Below are positions 56,240-64,000 of a DNA stretch of 64,000 nucleotides, in pieces. A program made the translations under genes and the position numbers. Source of the stretch: Streptomyces sp. CB01373 (GTDB lineage Bacteria > Actinomycetota > Actinomycetes > Streptomycetales > Streptomycetaceae). The DNA lies in NCBI RefSeq assembly GCF_002803075.1, contig NZ_NNBK01000004.1:186001-250000 (forward strand), in the 5' to 3' direction. The notes beneath the pieces are model-generated. The model did not search any database, was not told the origin of the DNA, and worked only from the letters and a program-made list of their open reading frames with translations. Positions within the stretch are counted from its first letter, which is position 1; the number at the start of each line of letters is the position of its first letter.

Positions 56240-57067
56240 GTGACATCCGTGGCCGAACTCATCACCGTCGAGGACCCCGACGACCCGCGCCTGCACGACT
56301 ACACGGACCTCACCGACGTCGAGCTGCGCCGCAGGCGCGAGCCCGCCGAGGGCCTCTTCATCGCCGAGGGCGAGAAGGTCATCCGCCGGGCCGGGGACGC
56401 CGGGTACGAGACGCGCTCGATGCTGCTGTCGGCGAAGTGGGTCGACGCCATGCGTGACGTCATCGACGAACTCGCCGCACCCGTTTACGTGGTGAGCCCG
56501 GAGCTCGCCGAACGGGTCACCGGCTACCACGTCCACCGCGGCGCCCTCGCCTCCATGCAGCGCAAGCCGCTGCCCACCGCGACGGAGGTGCTGCGGACGG
56601 CCCGCCGGGTCGCGGTCATGGAGTCCGTCAACGACCACACCAACATCGGCGCCATCTTCCGTTCCGCCGCCGCCCTCGGCATGGACGCCGTCCTGCTCTC
56701 CCCGGACTGCGCCGACCCGCTCTACCGCCGCAGCGTGAAGGTCTCCATGGGCGCGGTCTTCTCCGTGCCGTACGCCCGTCTCGACACCTGGCCGGGCGGC
56801 CTGGAGCCGGTGCGCGAGGCCGGTTTCACGTTGCTCGCCCTCACCCCCGACGACCGGGCCAAGACGCTGGACGAGGCCGCCCCGCACCGCATGGACCGGG
56901 TCGCCCTGATGCTCGGCGCGGAGGGCGCCGGCCTGTCCCCCCGGGCTTTGAAGGCCGCCGACGAGTGGGTCCGCATCCCCATGTCGCACGGCGTCGACTC
57001 CCTGAACGTGGGCGCCGCGGCCGCGGTCGCCTTCTACGCGGTGGCAACAGGCCGCCCCCAGCAGTAG
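56240..57067 (+). CDS. TrmH/SpoU-family RNA methyltransferase
   Basis: 275 residues from GTG 56240; GTG 56249 three codons in is an alternative. The N-terminal EGLFIAEGEKVIRRA resembles RlmB/TsnR-type substrate domains. SPOUT motifs are NDHTNIGAIFRSAAALGMD, MLGAEGAGLS and IPMSHGVDSLNVGAAAAVAFYA. The substrate nucleotide is not readable from sequence. It follows cysG closely, then converges with the Ser/Thr kinase gene. The family also includes resistance enzymes such as TsnR, but nothing suggests that here. Confidence 0.92.
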   Translation: MTSVAELITVEDPDDPRLHDYTDLTDVELRRRREPAEGLFIAEGEKVIRRAGDAGYETRSMLLSAKWVDAMRDVIDELAAPVYVVSPELAERVTGYHVHRGALASMQRKPLPTATEVLRTARRVAVMESVNDHTNIGAIFRSAAALGMDAVLLSPDCADPLYRRSVKVSMGAVFSVPYARLDTWPGGLEPVREAGFTLLALTPDDRAKTLDEAAPHRMDRVALMLGAEGAGLSPRALKAADEWVRIPMSHGVDSLNVGAAAAVAFYAVATGRPQQ

Positions 57068-57121
57068 GTCCGGCCCGACGAGCGGGGGCCGTCGTCCGGC
57101 CGCCCCGGCGGCTCCCGCCGC

Positions 57122-58468
57122 CTACGTGCGCCCCGGCGGGGGCGACTCCGCCGCCCGCGCGTGTGCGGGTCGCTGGTCCCGGCCGCCGTCGCCGCCCAGC
57201 CCCCGCGGGGGTCCCTGGCAGCCCTGTGCTGCCGCGATGCCGAGGGCGACCAGGAGCGTCACCACCACGAACACGACCAGACGCTGCCGCAGCAGCCGCG
57301 GGTTGGCGGGCCGCAGGCCGCTCGACGTGCCCCGCGGGCCCGTCCGCCCGGTGCCGTCGCGCCGTACCGGACGGCTGCCCGTGCCCGAGCGTGAACCGCC
57401 CCGGGACGGCGGCGCCGGGCGCGGACCGCCGCCCCGGGACTTGCCGCCCGTGCGGGACGACGCGCCGCCCCGAGACGGAGGGACGGGAGTGCCCGGGGAG
57501 GAGCCGGGCGGGCGCCGCCGGGCCCGCCCCTGCTCGGTGTGACCGGGGCGCTGCCGCCCCGGGTGGCTGTCGACCAGGGGACCGGTCGACCGGTCCGCCT
57601 CCGCGGCACGCGGCGCGGGCGCCCGCGCCTCACCCAGGTCCTGTGCCTCGCGCGCGGCGATCTCCTTCAGCCGCAGCGACAACTGCAGCGTGCTGGGCCG
57701 TTCCTCGGGGTCCTTCGCCAGACACGCCCGGACCAGCGGAGCGAGCGCGTCCGGCACCCCGTTCAGCTGCGGCTCCTCGTGCACCACGCGGTACAGCATC
57801 ACCTCGGAACTGCCGTGCCCGAACGGCGAGTCGCCCGTGGAGGCGTACGCGAGCGTCGCCCCCAGCGCGAACACGTCGGTGGCCGGGGTGACGGCAGCGC
57901 CGCGCACCTGTTCCGGGGCGAGGAAGCCCGGGGAGCCGACCGCGGTGCCCACGTGCGTGAGCGTGGAGGCACCGGTGGCCCACGCGATGCCGAAGTCGAT
58001 GATCCGCGGCCCCTTGGGGGACAGCAGGATGTTGGAGGGTTTGAGGTCCCGGTGCACCACCCCGGCCTCGTGCACGGCGACCAGCCCCTCGGACAGCGCG
58101 GCCCCGACCGCCGCGGCCTCCGCCGCGCTCAGGGCGCCCTCTTCGGCCACCTTGTCGTGCAATGAGGGCCCGGGCACGTACTGCGTGGCGAACCACGGCC
58201 GGTCCGCCTCCAGGTCCGCGGCCACCAGCCGCGCCGTGCACCCGCCCCGGATCCGCCGCGCCGCCGAGACCTCGCGCGCGAACCGCGAGCGGAACTCCTG
58301 ATCCTCCGCCAGGTCCGGCCGGATGACCTTCAGCGCCACTCGCTGGCCCTTCCGGTCGGAGCCCAGGTAGACCACGCCCATCCCGCCCGCGCCGAGCCGT
58401 CGGTGAAGCCTGAACGAGCCGACGACGCGCGGGTCCTCGCGCCTCAGGCGCATCATCGCCATGTTCAT
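57122..58468 (-). CDS. Membrane-anchored Ser/Thr protein kinase
   Basis: 448 residues from ATG 58468; ATG 58462 is another option. The kinase domain (about 17-270) has GAGGMGVVY (residues 26-34), the ATP-binding Lys in VALKVI, HRDLKPSN and IDFG. A proline/arginine/glycine-rich linker (about 280-395) is highly basic and probably disordered. One transmembrane helix (398-414) and a short 34-residue outer tail follow. No PASTA or known sensor domain is present outside. The signal is therefore unclear. Convergent with the RNA methyltransferase gene. Confidence 0.92.
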   Translation of the reverse strand: MNMAMMRLRREDPRVVGSFRLHRRLGAGGMGVVYLGSDRKGQRVALKVIRPDLAEDQEFRSRFAREVSAARRIRGGCTARLVAADLEADRPWFATQYVPGPSLHDKVAEEGALSAAEAAAVGAALSEGLVAVHEAGVVHRDLKPSNILLSPKGPRIIDFGIAWATGASTLTHVGTAVGSPGFLAPEQVRGAAVTPATDVFALGATLAYASTGDSPFGHGSSEVMLYRVVHEEPQLNGVPDALAPLVRACLAKDPEERPSTLQLSLRLKEIAAREAQDLGEARAPAPRAAEADRSTGPLVDSHPGRQRPGHTEQGRARRRPPGSSPGTPVPPSRGGASSRTGGKSRGGGPRPAPPSRGGSRSGTGSRPVRRDGTGRTGPRGTSSGLRPANPRLLRQRLVVFVVVTLLVALGIAAAQGCQGPPRGLGGDGGRDQRPAHARAAESPPPGRT

Positions 58469-59038
58469 CCCCGCTGCCCGGTCCCTGTGACGAGCCTCAG
58501 CTTACGTATCCGGGACCGCTCGCGCGCAGAGGCCGCGCCCTCTCGACCCGATCGATTGTCCGCGCGGGACACCGGATTTGACGCCCGGTCAACGCACCGC
58601 CGAAGGACCCTCCTTGGGGTCTTCCGAGGTCCCAACCCCCCGTCGGCGGAAGGAGGTTGGACCGGTCCCTGGAGGCGGTGGGTACGGGTGGCGGACGGCC
58701 CCCGCCGACGGGGGGAGCGGGTCCCGCGCCGGGGAGCGGCCGAGGTGAGCGAAGTCACGCAAAGCGGGTGGCGCTCGTCCGGCGGTCCGGTGAGGGCGGC
58801 GGTGCCGCTGACGACCCCTCCGGGAAGACCCCTAGGCCCGGAGTCACGTCTCCACCCAGCGGAGTAGTCCCCAGCTCACGGCTCATCCTCCGGGAGGCCT
58901 CCCAATCGGTACGAGGGCATGACGTCCCGGATGCGCCGGGCAACTAGATTTGAGGTCGAGCGGCGGGTGCGGCACTCGTCCCCCGAGGTCAAGCACCCGC
59001 CGCTGCCAACGACAACCGAGACGGTCAGGAGAGGGACC
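58469..59038. other. Intergenic region between the Ser/Thr kinase and a small membrane protein
   Basis: 570 bases with no credible gene. GGGAGGCCTCCC (58892-58903) is a 12-bp palindrome, and TAGATT (58946-58951) is a -10-like hexamer for the small gene. Weak open frames crossing the region are not supported by ribosome sites. Confidence 0.5.
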
Positions 59039-59233
59039 ATGGCCCTGACGGCACCGCGGACATTGCTCCGCACCCAGGAGCGCCTCACGCGCCCCCGTCG
59101 TACGGGCCGCCGCCACCCCCTGGTGGCGACGCTGATGGCCCTTCCCCTGGCGGCCCTGCTTCTGCTCGTCTTCGACGGCTGGAACACAGTGGCCACACAG
59201 GCGTCGTCCGTGGGTGTGATGCTGGGGCGCTGA
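59039..59233 (+). CDS. Small single-pass membrane protein
   Basis: 64 residues, ATG 59039 after AGGAGAGGG. A basic N-terminal half (RTQERLTRPRRTGRRH) is followed by one hydrophobic helix (about 28-47) and a short outer tail. It is not long enough for domain assignment. A strong terminator follows at 59321-59363, supporting real expression. Confidence 0.65.
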   Translation: MALTAPRTLLRTQERLTRPRRTGRRHPLVATLMALPLAALLLLVFDGWNTVATQASSVGVMLGR

Positions 59234-59320
59234 GCGGCGACCCCAGGCCCGGAAGAGCGGTCCGGGCGGGGACATCCCACCCATGAAACCCCGTGGGGAC
59301 GGGGGTGCGGCGGACGGCAG

Positions 59321-59363
59321 AATGCCGGCGCAGCTGGGGAGCTGCGCCGGCATTGCTTTGTTC
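59321..59363 (+). terminator. Perfect 15-bp hairpin terminator after the small membrane gene
   Basis: AATGCCGGCGCAGCT and its exact complement flank a GGGG loop, followed by GCTTTGTTCC. Confidence 0.85.
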
Positions 59364-59397
59364 CCGGGCGGCCCGGCCGCCGGCATCCGGAACGAGG

Positions 59398-59430
59398 AAA
59401 CCCCCGGCCGTACGCGACGGCCGGGGGTTT
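59398..59430 (-). terminator. Terminator of the tRNA cluster
   Basis: AAACCCCCGGCCGT / ACGGCCGGGGGTTT stem, 8 bases past the last tRNA-Val 3' end, on the minus strand. Confidence 0.85.
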
Positions 59431-59438
59431 CCGGTGTG

Positions 59439-59510
59439 TGGACGATACTGGGATTGAACCAGTGACCTCTTCCGTGTCAGGGAAGCGCTCTCCCGCTGAG
59501 CTAATCGTCC
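59439..59510 (-). tRNA. tRNA-Val (anticodon GAC), copy 1
   Basis: 72 nt with acceptor GGACGAT/ATCGTCC, discriminator A, and the anticodon loop CTGACAC between CTTCC and GGAAG. No CCA encoded. Third-transcribed Val copy, just before the terminator. Confidence 0.95.
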
Positions 59511-59547
59511 TCGGGACCAACATCGTGGATAGGGACCACGGGCCCTG

Positions 59548-59619
59548 TGCGCGATACTGGGATTGAACCAGTGACCTCTTCCGTGTCAGGGAAGCGCTCT
59601 CCCGCTGAGCTAATCGCGC
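59548..59619 (-). tRNA. tRNA-Val (anticodon GAC), copy 2
   Basis: The same body as copy 1, but the acceptor stem is GCGCGAT/ATCGCGC. Both strands changed together, so pairing is kept. Confidence 0.95.
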
Positions 59620-59644
59620 GGGTGAGGATCTTCGGCAGATCCAG

Positions 59645-59716
59645 TGGACGATACTGGGATTGAACCAGTGACCTCTTCCGTGTCAGGGAAGCGCTCTCCC
59701 GCTGAGCTAATCGTCC
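59645..59716 (-). tRNA. tRNA-Val (anticodon GAC), copy 3
   Basis: Identical to copy 1 in body and acceptor stem (GGACGAT). It starts one base past the CCA of tRNA-Cys, so the two are processed from one transcript. Confidence 0.95.
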
Positions 59717-59717
59717 T

Positions 59718-59791
59718 TGGAGGTGGAGACGGGATTTGAACCCGTGTAGACGGCTTTGCAGGCCGTTGCCTCGCCTCTCGGCCACTCCACC
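59718..59791 (-). tRNA. tRNA-Cys (anticodon GCA)
   Basis: Acceptor GGTGGAG/CTCCACC, discriminator U, anticodon loop CTGCAAA. An in-register CCA is encoded at 59718-59720. Confidence 0.95.
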
Positions 59792-59829
59792 AGGAGTACG
59801 GAGGACCCGGGAGGTCCCCTCTTCCTACG

Positions 59830-59902
59830 AGCGGACGACGAGGCTCGAACTCGCGACCTCAACCTTGGCAAGGTTGCGCTCTACCAACTGAGCTACGTCC
59901 GC
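59830..59902 (-). tRNA. tRNA-Gly (anticodon GCC)
   Basis: Acceptor GCGGACG/CGTCCGC, discriminator U, anticodon loop TTGCCAA between CAACC and GGTTG. No CCA encoded. First gene of the cluster. Confidence 0.95.
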
Positions 59903-59943
59903 CTGTCGTTTCGTTCCGCTTGCGCGGCCCGGCGACGTGTTGA

Positions 59944-59972
59944 ACTCTAGCGGATTCCCGGGCCAGCACAAA
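59944..59972 (-). promoter_or_regulatory. Promoter of the tRNA-Gly-Cys-Val cluster
   Basis: On the minus strand TTTGTG (59972-59967), a 17-base spacer and TAGAGT (59949-59944). Transcription would start about 35 bases before tRNA-Gly. Confidence 0.7.
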
Positions 59973-60080
59973 AACGCGTTTGCGCAGCGTGCTGCGCTGC
60001 GTCCGCTCGGCGACCCGGCCGGGGGCCCGGAACGACACGCCCGGACGGCCCGGAGCGGCGCCCGCCCTAGACTCGACGGC

Positions 60081-61130
60081 GTGCTCGACCTGCCACCTCT
60101 TGCCCGTTTCGGCGACCGTGTCGCCACCGGCCTGACCGATGTCACCAGCGATCCCGCGGCCCTGGACTCCAGCGGTTTCTGGGCCGTCGCCGCGGACTAC
60201 GAGGGCCGGCTGACCTGCGCCCGCTTCCGTGACGTACGGGAGGAGGCCGTACCCGCCCCCGTCCCGGACCGGTGGCGCGGCCCGGCGGCCGGCGACTGGA
60301 CCTCTTCCCTCGACCGCACCGCGTACACGGCGGGCGTTCGCCGTATCCGCGAGCACATCGCGGCCGGCGAGGTCTACCAGGTGAACCTCTGCCGCGTCCT
60401 CGGCGCGCCGGTGGCCCCCGACGCCGACGTGGACGCCCTGACCGCCGTACTGGCCCGCGGCAACCCGGCCCCGTATGCCGGAACGATTCGCCTGCCCGGG
60501 CACGGGGTGGAGATCGCCACCGCGTCCCCCGAGCTGTTCCTGCGCCGCGACGGCCGGACGGTCGAGTCCGGCCCGATCAAGGGCACCGCCCGCACCGAGG
60601 CGGAACTCCTGGCCAAGGACTACGCCGAGAACGTGATGATCGTGGACCTGGTCCGCAACGACATCGGCCGCGTCTGCGCCACCGGCAGCGTCACCGTCCC
60701 CGACCTCTGCGTCGTCGAGAAGCACCCCGGACTGGTCCACCTGGTCTCCACGGTCCGCGGCGAACTGTGCGACGGCGCGGGCTGGCCCGAGCTGCTCGAC
60801 GCCGCCTTCCCGGCCGGCTCGATCACCGGAGCCCCCAAGTCGAGCGCCCTGCGGATCATCGACGCCCTGGAGACCGCCCCCCGCGGCCCCTACTGCGGCG
60901 GCATCGGCTGGGTCGACGCCGACCGCGGGACGGGCGAGCTGGCCGTCGGCATACGCACCTTCTGGATCGACCGCGCCTACGGCGCGCCCGTCCTGCGTTT
61001 CGGCGCCGGCGCCGGGATCACCTGGGACTCGGACCCCGAGGGCGAGTGGCGGGAGACCGAGCTCAAGGCGGCCCGGCTGCTCGCGGTAGCGTCGGGCACG
61101 TATGAGGAAAGTGGAGAGGGACTGAGGTAG
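60081..61130 (+). CDS. pabB: Aminodeoxychorismate synthase component I (chorismate-binding, PabB type)
   Basis: 349 residues from GTG 60081. There is no ribosome site, but TAGACT ends 7 bases upstream, so the transcript may be leaderless. The chorismate-binding domain shows IREHIAAGEVYQVNLC, GPIKGTARTEAE, DLVRNDIGRVC, and AGSITGAPKSSALRIIDALE. It converts chorismate to aminodeoxychorismate with PabA. The N-terminal domain is short. The next gene is the matching lyase PabC, 5 bases later. Confidence 0.93.
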   Translation: MLDLPPLARFGDRVATGLTDVTSDPAALDSSGFWAVAADYEGRLTCARFRDVREEAVPAPVPDRWRGPAAGDWTSSLDRTAYTAGVRRIREHIAAGEVYQVNLCRVLGAPVAPDADVDALTAVLARGNPAPYAGTIRLPGHGVEIATASPELFLRRDGRTVESGPIKGTARTEAELLAKDYAENVMIVDLVRNDIGRVCATGSVTVPDLCVVEKHPGLVHLVSTVRGELCDGAGWPELLDAAFPAGSITGAPKSSALRIIDALETAPRGPYCGGIGWVDADRGTGELAVGIRTFWIDRAYGAPVLRFGAGAGITWDSDPEGEWRETELKAARLLAVASGTYEESGEGLR

Positions 61131-61135
61131 GACCA

Positions 61136-61957
61136 GTGAAGCTTTGGCTCGACGGAGCGCTGCGGGACCTCGAGTCCGCCCGTGTCTCCGCGTTCGACCA
61201 CGGACTGACCGTGGGCGACGGCATCTTCGAGACGGTGAAGGCGGTCGACGGAAGGCCGTTCGCGCTCACCCGCCACCTGGACCGGCTCACCCGGTCCGCC
61301 CGCGGCCTCGGCCTGCCCGACCCCGACCACGACGAGGTGCGCCGCGCCTGCGCCGCCGTGCTGGAAGCCAATCCGATGCCGCTGGGCCGGCTGCGCATCA
61401 CCTACACCGGAGGCCACGGCCCCCTCGGCTCCGACCGCGGCGACCGGGGTCCGACCCTGCTGGTCGCCCTCGGCGAGACCACCCGCCGCGCCGACTCCAC
61501 CGCCGTCGTCACGGTGCCCTGGACCCGCAACGAGCGCGGCGCGCTCACCGGCCTGAAGACCACCTCGTACGCCGAGAACGTCGTCGCGCTCGCCCGCGCC
61601 CACCAACACGGCGCCACCGAGGCCCTGTTCGGCAACACCGTGGAACGGCTCTGCGAGGGCACCGGCTCCAACGTCTTCGTCGTCCTCGACGGGGAGATCC
61701 ACACCCCGCCGCTCGCCTCCGGCTGCCTCGCCGGTATCACACGCGCCCTCACGATCGAGTGGACGGGCGCGAAGGAGACCGACCTGCCGCTGGACGTCCT
61801 GAGCCGGGCCGAGGAGGTCTTCCTCACCTCCACCCTGCGCGACATCCAGGCCGTCCACCGCGTCGACGACCGCGAACTGCCCGGCGCCCCGGGCCCGGTG
61901 ACCGCCAAGGCCATGCGGATCTTCGACGAACACGCGACCCACCGCCTGGACCCCTAG
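61136..61957 (+). CDS. pabC: Aminodeoxychorismate lyase (PabC type, PLP class IV)
   Basis: 273 residues from GTG 61136. Class IV aminotransferase fold with Lys141 in LTGLKTTSYAENV and the EGTGSNVFVV motif near residue 177. With pabB directly upstream, the likely product is 4-aminobenzoate plus pyruvate for folate. Other class IV enzymes, such as D-amino acid or branched-chain aminotransferases, are possible but less likely given the neighbour. Confidence 0.88.
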   Translation: MKLWLDGALRDLESARVSAFDHGLTVGDGIFETVKAVDGRPFALTRHLDRLTRSARGLGLPDPDHDEVRRACAAVLEANPMPLGRLRITYTGGHGPLGSDRGDRGPTLLVALGETTRRADSTAVVTVPWTRNERGALTGLKTTSYAENVVALARAHQHGATEALFGNTVERLCEGTGSNVFVVLDGEIHTPPLASGCLAGITRALTIEWTGAKETDLPLDVLSRAEEVFLTSTLRDIQAVHRVDDRELPGAPGPVTAKAMRIFDEHATHRLDP

Positions 61958-62048
61958 GGCCGCCCTGGAGCCGGCAACGGAGCGCCCCGACCCGGAGGCG
62001 GCACATAATCGGCTGCCACACCGCCTCGCAGCGGGTAGAACAACCCTG

Positions 62049-62873
62049 ATGACCACGACCCTGCGGCCGACCGAGCCGCTGCAGCAGAACGCCGACGGCA
62101 CCCGTTCACGCCGCTACCAGGTGTGTGTGAACAGCCGCCCGGTCGGCGCGATACACCTCGCCACGCACCCCGTCTTCGGGCCCTCCGTCGCCAGGGTCCT
62201 CGGCCTGCACATCGACGAGCCGGACCGCGGCCGGGGCCGGGGCACGGTGGCCGCGCTCGCCGCCGAGGAGGTGGCACGCGGCTGGGGCTGCAAGCGGATG
62301 GAGGCCTCCGTGCCCGCCGACGACGAGGCCGCGGTCCGGCTGGCCACGGCGCTCGGCTACGTCGAACGCAACCGCGGCATGGAGAAGCAGCTCGGCGCCG
62401 ACGCCCCCGAACTGCCCGCCGGCAGCCGGGGCAGGCCCATGACCCCGGCCGAGTACGGGACCTGGCTCGAACACGGCAAGGCCGCCTACGCGCGGAGCTG
62501 GACCGACCGCGGAGTGCCCGCCGACGAGGCGTGGGCCAAGTCGGAGGACGACCACGCCCGGCTGCTGCCCCAGGGCCCCGACACCCCGGGCATGCTGATC
62601 AGCGTCCTGGAACACGAGGGCACCCCGGTCGGCACCCTGTGGGTGGCGGTCACCGAGGAACGGGCCTTCGTCTACGACGTCGAGGCCGACGCGCGCTTCC
62701 GCGGCCGGGGCCACGGCCGCTCCCTGATGCTGCTGGCCGAGGCCCAGGCACTGGCCGCCGGCCGGCACGTCCTGGGCCTCAACGTCTTCGCGGGCAACAC
62801 CCCGGCCGAGCGGCTGTACGAGTCCCTCGGCTACCGGCCCGTGGTGCGCGCCGTCTACAAGGAACTGCTCTGA
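62049..62873 (+). CDS. Double-GNAT acetyltransferase
   Basis: 274 residues. The N-terminal half contains an acetyl-CoA-like RGRGRGTVAALAAEEVARG. The C-terminal half contains a second complete motif ARFRGRGHGRSLMLLAEAQ, then GNTPAERLYESLGY. Two tandem GNAT folds resemble mycothiol synthase, but that enzyme's longer form and gene context are missing, so function is open. It is monocistronic. Confidence 0.85.
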   Translation: MTTTLRPTEPLQQNADGTRSRRYQVCVNSRPVGAIHLATHPVFGPSVARVLGLHIDEPDRGRGRGTVAALAAEEVARGWGCKRMEASVPADDEAAVRLATALGYVERNRGMEKQLGADAPELPAGSRGRPMTPAEYGTWLEHGKAAYARSWTDRGVPADEAWAKSEDDHARLLPQGPDTPGMLISVLEHEGTPVGTLWVAVTEERAFVYDVEADARFRGRGHGRSLMLLAEAQALAAGRHVLGLNVFAGNTPAERLYESLGYRPVVRAVYKELL

Positions 62874-62917
62874 GACACCGCTTCGGCGTCCCGTGGAGCG
62901 GGGGACGGACGGGCCGG

Positions 62918-63448
62918 TCAGCTCCCCTGCCCGGCCTCGGCCAGCAGCCGGTCCACGATCTCCTCGATGCGCTCGCGCAGCCCCTCCTGGCTCTTGCCGC
63001 CGTCCAGGAGCTCGCCCCCCACCACGTACGTCGGCGTGCCGGTCACGCCGATCGCCTTGCCCTCGGCGTGGTCGGCGTCGACGATCAGGATGTGCCGGCC
63101 GTCGATCAGCGCGGTGTCGAACTCCTCGTCGTCCAGGCCCAGTTCACGGGCCACCTCGATCAGGACGGGCTCGCCCTCGCGGGCCAGCCGCTCGACCCGG
63201 CCCAGCACCGCCTCCACGTACGGCCACCCCTGCCCCTGCTCGGCGGCCTCCTCCGCGGCCTGCGCGGCGGCGAAGGAGTGCGGGTGCTTCTCCAGCGGGA
63301 AGTGCCGCAGCCGCAGCTCCAGCCGGTCCCCGTACCGGGCGCGCAGGGCACGCAGGTCGTCGAGCGCGGTACGGCAGTCGGGGCACTGCAGCTCGCACCA
63401 GACGTCGAGAACCGGGACAGGGGCGTGCGCGGAGGAGGAGTCGCTCAT
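62918..63448 (-). CDS. DsbA-family (thioredoxin-like) protein
   Basis: 176 residues from ATG 63448. The CPDC motif at residues 22-25 (a preceding Cys18 is also there) sits where DsbA/2-HCT isomerases have CxxC. The thioredoxin fold continues with LRHFPLEKHPHSFAAAQAAE and the cis-Pro region GVTGTPTYVVGG. There is no signal peptide, so it is cytoplasmic. It may be an oxidoreductase of the FrnE-like group. Divergent from the next gene. Confidence 0.9.
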   Translation of the reverse strand: MSDSSSAHAPVPVLDVWCELQCPDCRTALDDLRALRARYGDRLELRLRHFPLEKHPHSFAAAQAAEEAAEQGQGWPYVEAVLGRVERLAREGEPVLIEVARELGLDDEEFDTALIDGRHILIVDADHAEGKAIGVTGTPTYVVGGELLDGGKSQEGLRERIEEIVDRLLAEAGQGS

Positions 63449-63637
63449 GCGGACAGTCTTCCAGGCCCGAAGCGGGCGGCCCAACCGGGATCACACGTGG
63501 TGGCCCCACCGGGACCAGCGGAGGAGACGACCCGGAGATCACCCTGAAGTCCGCTCGGAACATGGCTTCCCCACGGGTGGGCGGTGCAGGATGGAAGGGA
63601 CGAACCCCCCGACCGGTGAGCCCGCCTGGAGGACCGG

Positions 63638-64000
63638 ATGATTGCCGAGACCGTATGTTCCGCCGTTTCCGCGGCCGGCCTGGGCATCGCCGCGGTGACG
63701 GCCTACCGGCGGCGCTTCCTCGCCGCGGCCCGTGTCGCCGCCTACTCCCTGATCCCGGTCGCCCTGGCGATGACCGGCGTCGTCGGCTGGCTCGCCGGCA
63801 CCGCCTTCAGCCCGACCGCCTGGGCGGGCTTCGGCCTGCTCGGCGCCGCCTGGCTGCTCTTCGCGTCGACCCGGGCGGTGGAGCGCCGCCGCGGCGGCAC
63901 ACGCAAGGAGCGCAAGGAGGCGGCCCGGGGCGCGGAGCGGAGCGCGGTGGCCCCGGCGGCGTCGGCGCCCTCGCTGGGACCGGGACAGGCCGCCCGCCCG
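63638..64000 (+). CDS. Membrane protein, 3'-truncated at the window edge
   Basis: 121 residues visible from ATG 63638 (GGAGG upstream), no stop before the end. Three hydrophobic segments can be seen at about 3-22, 32-50 and 57-75. Then a basic, Lys/Arg-rich then Ala/Pro-rich stretch follows. The C-terminal continuation is outside the window. Family unknown. Confidence 0.75.
   Translation, partial: MIAETVCSAVSAAGLGIAAVTAYRRRFLAAARVAAYSLIPVALAMTGVVGWLAGTAFSPTAWAGFGLLGAAWLLFASTRAVERRRGGTRKERKEAARGAERSAVAPAASAPSLGPGQAARP

Noticed and set aside
58403-58867. A 154-codon plus-strand frame across the kinase start
   Set aside because: No ribosome site or family pattern, and it overlaps the kinase 5' end on the opposite strand.
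59439-59902. Integrated element attached to the tRNA cluster
   Set aside because: No integrase, excisionase or direct attachment-site duplication is present on either side; the three tRNA-Val copies are complete genes.

Overview
This 64 kb window is chromosomal DNA from a high-GC actinomycete, almost certainly a Streptomyces. The codon bias, the many GTG and TTG starts, leaderless promoters and several gene identities all point that way. From memory, the gene order follows the S. coelicolor core region around SCO1550 to SCO1602 in inverted orientation. No integrase, transposase, prophage or CRISPR array was seen. This is vertically inherited core DNA, and its interest lies in operon architecture, leaders, operators and internal repeats.

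Layout. 1-3.8 kb: the end of an unknown gene overlapping a mycosin-type serine protease, a beta-lactamase-like serine hydrolase, and SseB-like and DUF1844 proteins. 3.8-11.7 kb: translation genes. These are infC (with an attenuator-like leader and an apparent ATC start), rpmI and rplT, then an rRNA methyltransferase, an orphan histidine kinase matching OhkA, and pheST. 11.7-20 kb: an NsdA-like regulator, a Nudix hydrolase, a 3-hydroxyacyl-CoA dehydrogenase, a Tat-exported GH10-like protein, and a divergent EamA transporter/MocR pair whose start codons overlap.

20-24.9 kb: argCJBDR behind ARG boxes that overlay the promoter. 24.9-32.4 kb: the most coherent accessory system. It holds two ferric-reductase-like membrane flavocytochromes, two exported FMN-binding proteins carrying three flavinylation motifs in total, and an ApbE flavin transferase. 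A divergent OmpR-type two-component system adjoins them, with tandem candidate operator repeats between. I read it as a flavin-based electron-export chain. 32.3-37.6 kb: an L,D-transpeptidase, a flavin/F420-type oxidoreductase, an exported protein made of a nearly perfect duplication, then argG-argH with a second ARG-box promoter.

37.6-48.9 kb: an aldo/keto reductase, a leaderless TetR-MFS operon (pqrAB-like) with a nested symmetric operator, an acyltransferase, a GlpQ1-like phosphodiesterase, small membrane proteins, and metNIQ preceded by a short Cys/Met-rich upstream ORF. 48.9-57.1 kb: corrinoid/siroheme genes. They are cobL (CbiE-CbiT), a 1334-residue BluB-CobT fusion with a repetitive disordered N-terminus, cysG, and an RNA methyltransferase. 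57.1-64 kb: a membrane Ser/Thr kinase, a five-gene tRNA cluster (Gly, Cys, Val x3), pabB-pabC-like genes, a double-GNAT protein, a DsbA-like protein and a truncated membrane protein.

All functional calls come from reading motifs and gene context. No database search was run, and S. coelicolor parallels are from memory.
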